Assembly: GCA_900551745.1 (NCBI GenBank)
Contig: URXA01000008.1
Coordinates: forward strand, 1 to 51,382
Reading direction: 5' to 3'
Source of the DNA: an uncultured Phascolarctobacterium sp.
Lineage (GTDB): Bacteria > Bacillota > Negativicutes > Acidaminococcales > Acidaminococcaceae
DNA length: 51,382 nucleotides
Part shown: positions 49,101 through 51,382 of the stretch, piece after piece
Position numbering within the stretch: the stretch's first letter is position 1
How the letters are laid out: the number at the start of each line of letters is the position of its first letter
Position numbers and translations under genes: made by a program
The notes under the pieces: generated by a model
Told to the model about the DNA's origin: nothing
Databases searched by the model: none
What the model saw: only the letters and a program-made list of their open reading frames with translations

Positions 49101-51382
49101 CGATACAACACCTGTCACCAGCGGAATAACAGCCGGCGACTATATAGCTGCACCCGTGCAGAAGGTCACGATAGGCGACAGTTCCATTATCACTGCTGAT
49201 GTCAGCACCAAGATCCCTGCAAGCAGCCTTTACATGATCAATAAAGACGCTGCCGCAAAATATATCATCGAAACAGACCCGGCCTTCGCTGATTATAAAA
49301 ACTGGATATCCTCAGACTACTTCTTTGAAAAAATGCAGAGCGACCCCGAAAAAACAGCGAAACGGCTGGGTGATGGTTATTATGAGCAGCAACTTATAAA
49401 AGACCAGATATTGCAGCTCACAGGTAAACGTTATACCGGTAATTATGCCAGTGACGAGCAGCAATATCAGGCACTTATGGACAATGCTGTGGCCTTTGCC
49501 GCACAAAGCGATGCTCAAATAGGTGTAGCGCTTACAAAAGACCAGATAGCTGAACTTGATAAGGATATCGTCTGGATGGTCGAAAAATCAATCATTCTGC
49601 CGGATGGACAGGTCATAAAAGCATTAGTACCGCAGGTATATATCAAACAGTCCAAAGATGAACAAGCCGTAGGACCGGCAGTTATTTCCGGTGCCGACGT
49701 CAACTTTAAAGTGACTAATGACCTGCTTAACAGAGGTACAGTCATCGGGAAAAATAAAGTCGACATCAGTGCTGATAACGTAAACAATTTTAATGGCGTC
49801 ATCAGGGGCTCTGACGTAACGGTCAATGCTGTAAACGATATCAATAACATTGGCGGGGCCTTTACGGCTGATAAAGATATGCGGCTGGGAGCAGGACGTG
49901 ATATCAATATCGTCAGCAGTACGAATACTCAAAAAAACTCTCAAGGCCATACTACCAATATTGCAGCCGTCGGTTCTGTCAGTGTGAAGGACGGCGATCT
50001 GACCATGTCGGCAGGACGTGATGTAAATCTTACTGCAGGCAATATCCAAAATCAGGGCAGCGGAAATACTGCTATAACAGCTTCCCGGGATATCAGCCTG
50101 AAAACGGTGGAAGTATCAGAAAGCCATGACCTGAGCTGGGATCAAGACAATCGGCGCCATGATGATGCCGCCGTTGATATAGGCACAAGTATCGTTACTA
50201 AAGGTAATTTGGCTCTTAGCGCCGGCAATGACTTGAATGCCCGGGCAGCTTCAGTAAGCAGCGAAAAAGAACTGGACGTCAAAGCCGGTAATAATATCAG
50301 CATCACGTCCGGACGGGCAAGCAGCAATGTGGTAGACGATCACAAACACAAAGGCAAATCGGGTGGCGGCAATAGCCAAACCACTACCACTCATGACGAG
50401 CAGCATATCAGCGATACTGTCAGCAGCACTTTCAGCGGCGGCAGTATCAACATCAGCGGGGGGAAAGATGTCAGTATTATCGGCAGTAATGTGACCGGCG
50501 ACGGCGCAGTCAGTATCGAAGCTGGCGGCAATATTGATATCGGCAGCGACAGTCAGCATATTGATGAAGTACATACCTTTAATAAAAATAAATCCGGTAT
50601 GTTTAGTTCAGAAAAAACAAATATTTATGATGCTGGAACCTCTGACAGTAATGCAGCCAGTACTATCAGCGGCGGCACAGTCTACCTGACCAGCGGCAAA
50701 AACACTACTATCACGGCTTCTAACGTCGTTGCCGATAATGACGTCAACATCACAGCCGGCGGTAATGTCAACATCACAGCAGCCGAAGATACCTCGTCTT
50801 CGACCTATAAAAAACAAGTCAAAAAATCGGGACTGCTGTCAGGCGGCGGACTGGGCTTTACCATCGGCAGCGAAAAACGCAAAGACCAGTACGACAACCA
50901 AAACATTGAACAGGCTGGCAGCACTGTCGGCAGCATCAGCGGCAGCGTCAACGTCGAAGCAGGCAAAGATGTAAATATCAGTGCCAGCGACGTGCTGGCA
51001 GGCAAAGACATCAACCTGACCGGGCAAAACGTCACTATCGAAAGCGCCGACAATACCTACAACGCTCAGGAAAAACACGAATATAAAAAGAGCGGCTTAA
51101 CGGTGTCGCTCACCACACCTGCGTTATCAGTAGCAGAAAGCGTACATGATACAATCAAAAAAGCAGACAGCGTCAAAGACGATCGCTTAAAAGCGCTGAT
51201 CGTCGGCAAAGAAGTGAGCGACCTGACTAAAAACGGAAAAGACAGCGTTTTAAATCAAACTAAGGACGGCTTAAAAGATGGCTTTAATGCTGATGATTTT
51301 AGCCTTAATATCAGCATCGGCAGCCAGAAGTCAAAAACTGAATCCAGCAGCAGTACAACTATTGTTCAGGGCAGCACAGTCA
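46159..51382 (+). CDS. TpsA/CdiA-like filamentous hemagglutinin exoprotein (3' end outside window)
   Basis: Open for 1741 codons to the window edge. A long ESPR-like signal peptide (SSYRKNKLNKKVLAWLLMVN...VVFAQ) precedes the TPS secretion domain with QYLDMQVDKSGIIFNNSG, INANPYLAGTHAKVILNEVT and ASLILANPNGIVGG. Degenerate FHA-1 beta-helix repeats (NIxNxGG/AGxxLxL pattern) follow. Residues about 1040-1165 match the block between FHA-1 and FHA-2 of CdiA (WISSDYFFEKM; KRLGDGYYEQQLIKDQI; ASDEQQYQALMDNA; LPDGQ...LVPQVY). FHA-2-type repeats then run to the edge. Pre-toxin and toxin domains, if present, would lie beyond. Contact-dependent inhibition is therefore predicted, not shown. Confidence 0.92.
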   Translation, partial: MSSYRKNKLNKKVLAWLLMVNLGVQPILTAVVFAQSVAVPDKNQGLNPNIDQAANGTTVVDIRTPNQHGLSHNQYLDMQVDKSGIIFNNSGAVSQTQLAGYINANPYLAGTHAKVILNEVTGRLPTAINGYLEVAGNQASLILANPNGIVGGNFGFINVDRAVLTTGKPQFASDGSLNSFLVNGGDIEINGSGMDARTAGQTDIIANAVKINAGLWANELNIVTGQNEVNYQTQEVKTIADTNNGISLDVAALGGMYAGRIKMVGTAQGVGVNTAGSIYADNGIELTQTGKVQLHGSVTAKGDINVSSLDELTNTGTVYTQQNLSLKSTAGLKNQGTAKADKELQIQIAGNLQNNGSIEGMKLQIQSADLFNTADLKNLGSSIMKIEAHNITNKGLLASNGGIELTADAYDGSNAEVKAVNGDLHMRTIGDIVLGAQTYSKENTDITAGGNIINTNDLYSEGELTVKAGGGFSNTGNIIAEKDLRLTAQTGNVIQQGTVYGKANAVLTAAGAIDNAGQLLKAEKTLTVSAGTLINNQNGTITADQLTISSSELNNNSGDIKNNGNSILAVTTGDINNIDGNILSNGELSISARNITNTRGIVYANGVLGVQASSFSGDGKILSGKNLSLDLQNDFNNSGEIQAEEELLLTTKGSLTNTGSLLANKKSIVNARDITNSSSGKIAAADISINSGNNFNNTALINGSSVLIKTGVLNNTDTGRIYGDNIHIGAGTLNNTAVAGGTAPVIAARNDIELGVGSFNNKEHAAVSAQGNMHIGGSLAADGKAAGSASVINNNSATIEAGGDLTVNADNINNTNEHFQTEVQIIGTEQIDELQGNGASKRYKYGTDDVYIYNNESDHLHTPEGNYEEWYRYRYTRTIKQDVITSTDPGKILAGGKINIQADTLTNDKSNIVAGGALNVQASNINNIETQGQRIYEDSGTADHYWRHKKHGTDNTGHDAAAYNPANTVNDITVQSTEYKGDTTPVTSGITAGDYIAAPVQKVTIGDSSIITADVSTKIPASSLYMINKDAAAKYIIETDPAFADYKNWISSDYFFEKMQSDPEKTAKRLGDGYYEQQLIKDQILQLTGKRYTGNYASDEQQYQALMDNAVAFAAQSDAQIGVALTKDQIAELDKDIVWMVEKSIILPDGQVIKALVPQVYIKQSKDEQAVGPAVISGADVNFKVTNDLLNRGTVIGKNKVDISADNVNNFNGVIRGSDVTVNAVNDINNIGGAFTADKDMRLGAGRDINIVSSTNTQKNSQGHTTNIAAVGSVSVKDGDLTMSAGRDVNLTAGNIQNQGSGNTAITASRDISLKTVEVSESHDLSWDQDNRRHDDAAVDIGTSIVTKGNLALSAGNDLNARAASVSSEKELDVKAGNNISITSGRASSNVVDDHKHKGKSGGGNSQTTTTHDEQHISDTVSSTFSGGSINISGGKDVSIIGSNVTGDGAVSIEAGGNIDIGSDSQHIDEVHTFNKNKSGMFSSEKTNIYDAGTSDSNAASTISGGTVYLTSGKNTTITASNVVADNDVNITAGGNVNITAAEDTSSSTYKKQVKKSGLLSGGGLGFTIGSEKRKDQYDNQNIEQAGSTVGSISGSVNVEAGKDVNISASDVLAGKDINLTGQNVTIESADNTYNAQEKHEYKKSGLTVSLTTPALSVAESVHDTIKKADSVKDDRLKALIVGKEVSDLTKNGKDSVLNQTKDGLKDGFNADDFSLNISIGSQKSKTESSSSTTIVQGSTV

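Noticed and set aside
46294..51078. Many open frames on the minus strand across the exoprotein gene
   Set aside because: Repetitive Gly/Asn/Ile/Thr codons of the FHA repeats open the other frames; the plus frame is continuous and has clear TPS and CdiA-like domains.
46159..51382. Short recurrent motifs considered as a DNA repeat array
   Set aside because: The recurrences are protein-level beta-helix repeats with varied DNA; spacing and sequence do not form a CRISPR or satellite array.

Overview
The window looks like chromosome from a diderm Firmicute of the Negativicutes type (Selenomonadales, Veillonellales or Acidaminococcales). Cell-wall and ribosomal genes are in Firmicutes style: mreBCD-PBP2-rodA, and L21-Prp-L27 with an N-terminally extended L27. 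They share the window with outer-membrane machinery that monoderms lack: TonB-dependent receptors, a TpsB/TpsA secretion pair and MacAB. Genus cannot be settled from the sequence alone. No tRNA, rRNA, CRISPR array or intact insertion sequence was seen.

Left part (1-7313, mostly minus strand). Two TonB-dependent receptors, the first cut by the window edge, each sit behind a cobalamin (B12) riboswitch with a terminator as expression platform and a strong promoter that carries a palindrome. A TetR-type regulator gene lies between them. The two leaders are almost identical over about 527 bp although the receptors have diverged, and the second copy still carries the last codons of tetR. Next come a small Cys-rich protein, a PaaI-type thioesterase, a hypothetical protein, and about 1 kb without genes but with three strong hairpins.

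Middle (7314-23600, plus strand). Two tandem, roughly 90% identical SLC13/DASS anion symporters are each closed by a terminator. A long housekeeping run follows: two small membrane proteins, an RseC-like protein, maf, radC, mreB, mreC, mreD, PBP2, rodA, a radical SAM/DUF2344 pair, rng, then rplU-prp-rpmA with its own promoter and L21 leader.

Accessory region (23600-35400). A three-gene regulatory cassette (PocR-LuxR protein, sensor kinase, response regulator with a probably dead HD-GYP-like tail) precedes a complete 4-hydroxyphenylacetate decarboxylase (HPAD) locus: activating enzyme, glycyl-radical subunit, Fe-S small subunit. Known HPAD substrate-binding positions are conserved, which predicts p-cresol formation. 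The locus continues with an MFS carrier, an SGNH hydrolase and two DUF4125-like paralogs, each built from two similar halves. This extended cluster is the best candidate for an undescribed system.

Right part (35448-51382, plus strand). A secreted hypothetical protein, a second SGNH hydrolase, obgE, proB and proA are followed by a MacA-MacB-type efflux operon that ends in a 66-residue membrane protein, and then by a CdiB/CdiA-like two-partner secretion pair. The large exoprotein runs off the end of the window.
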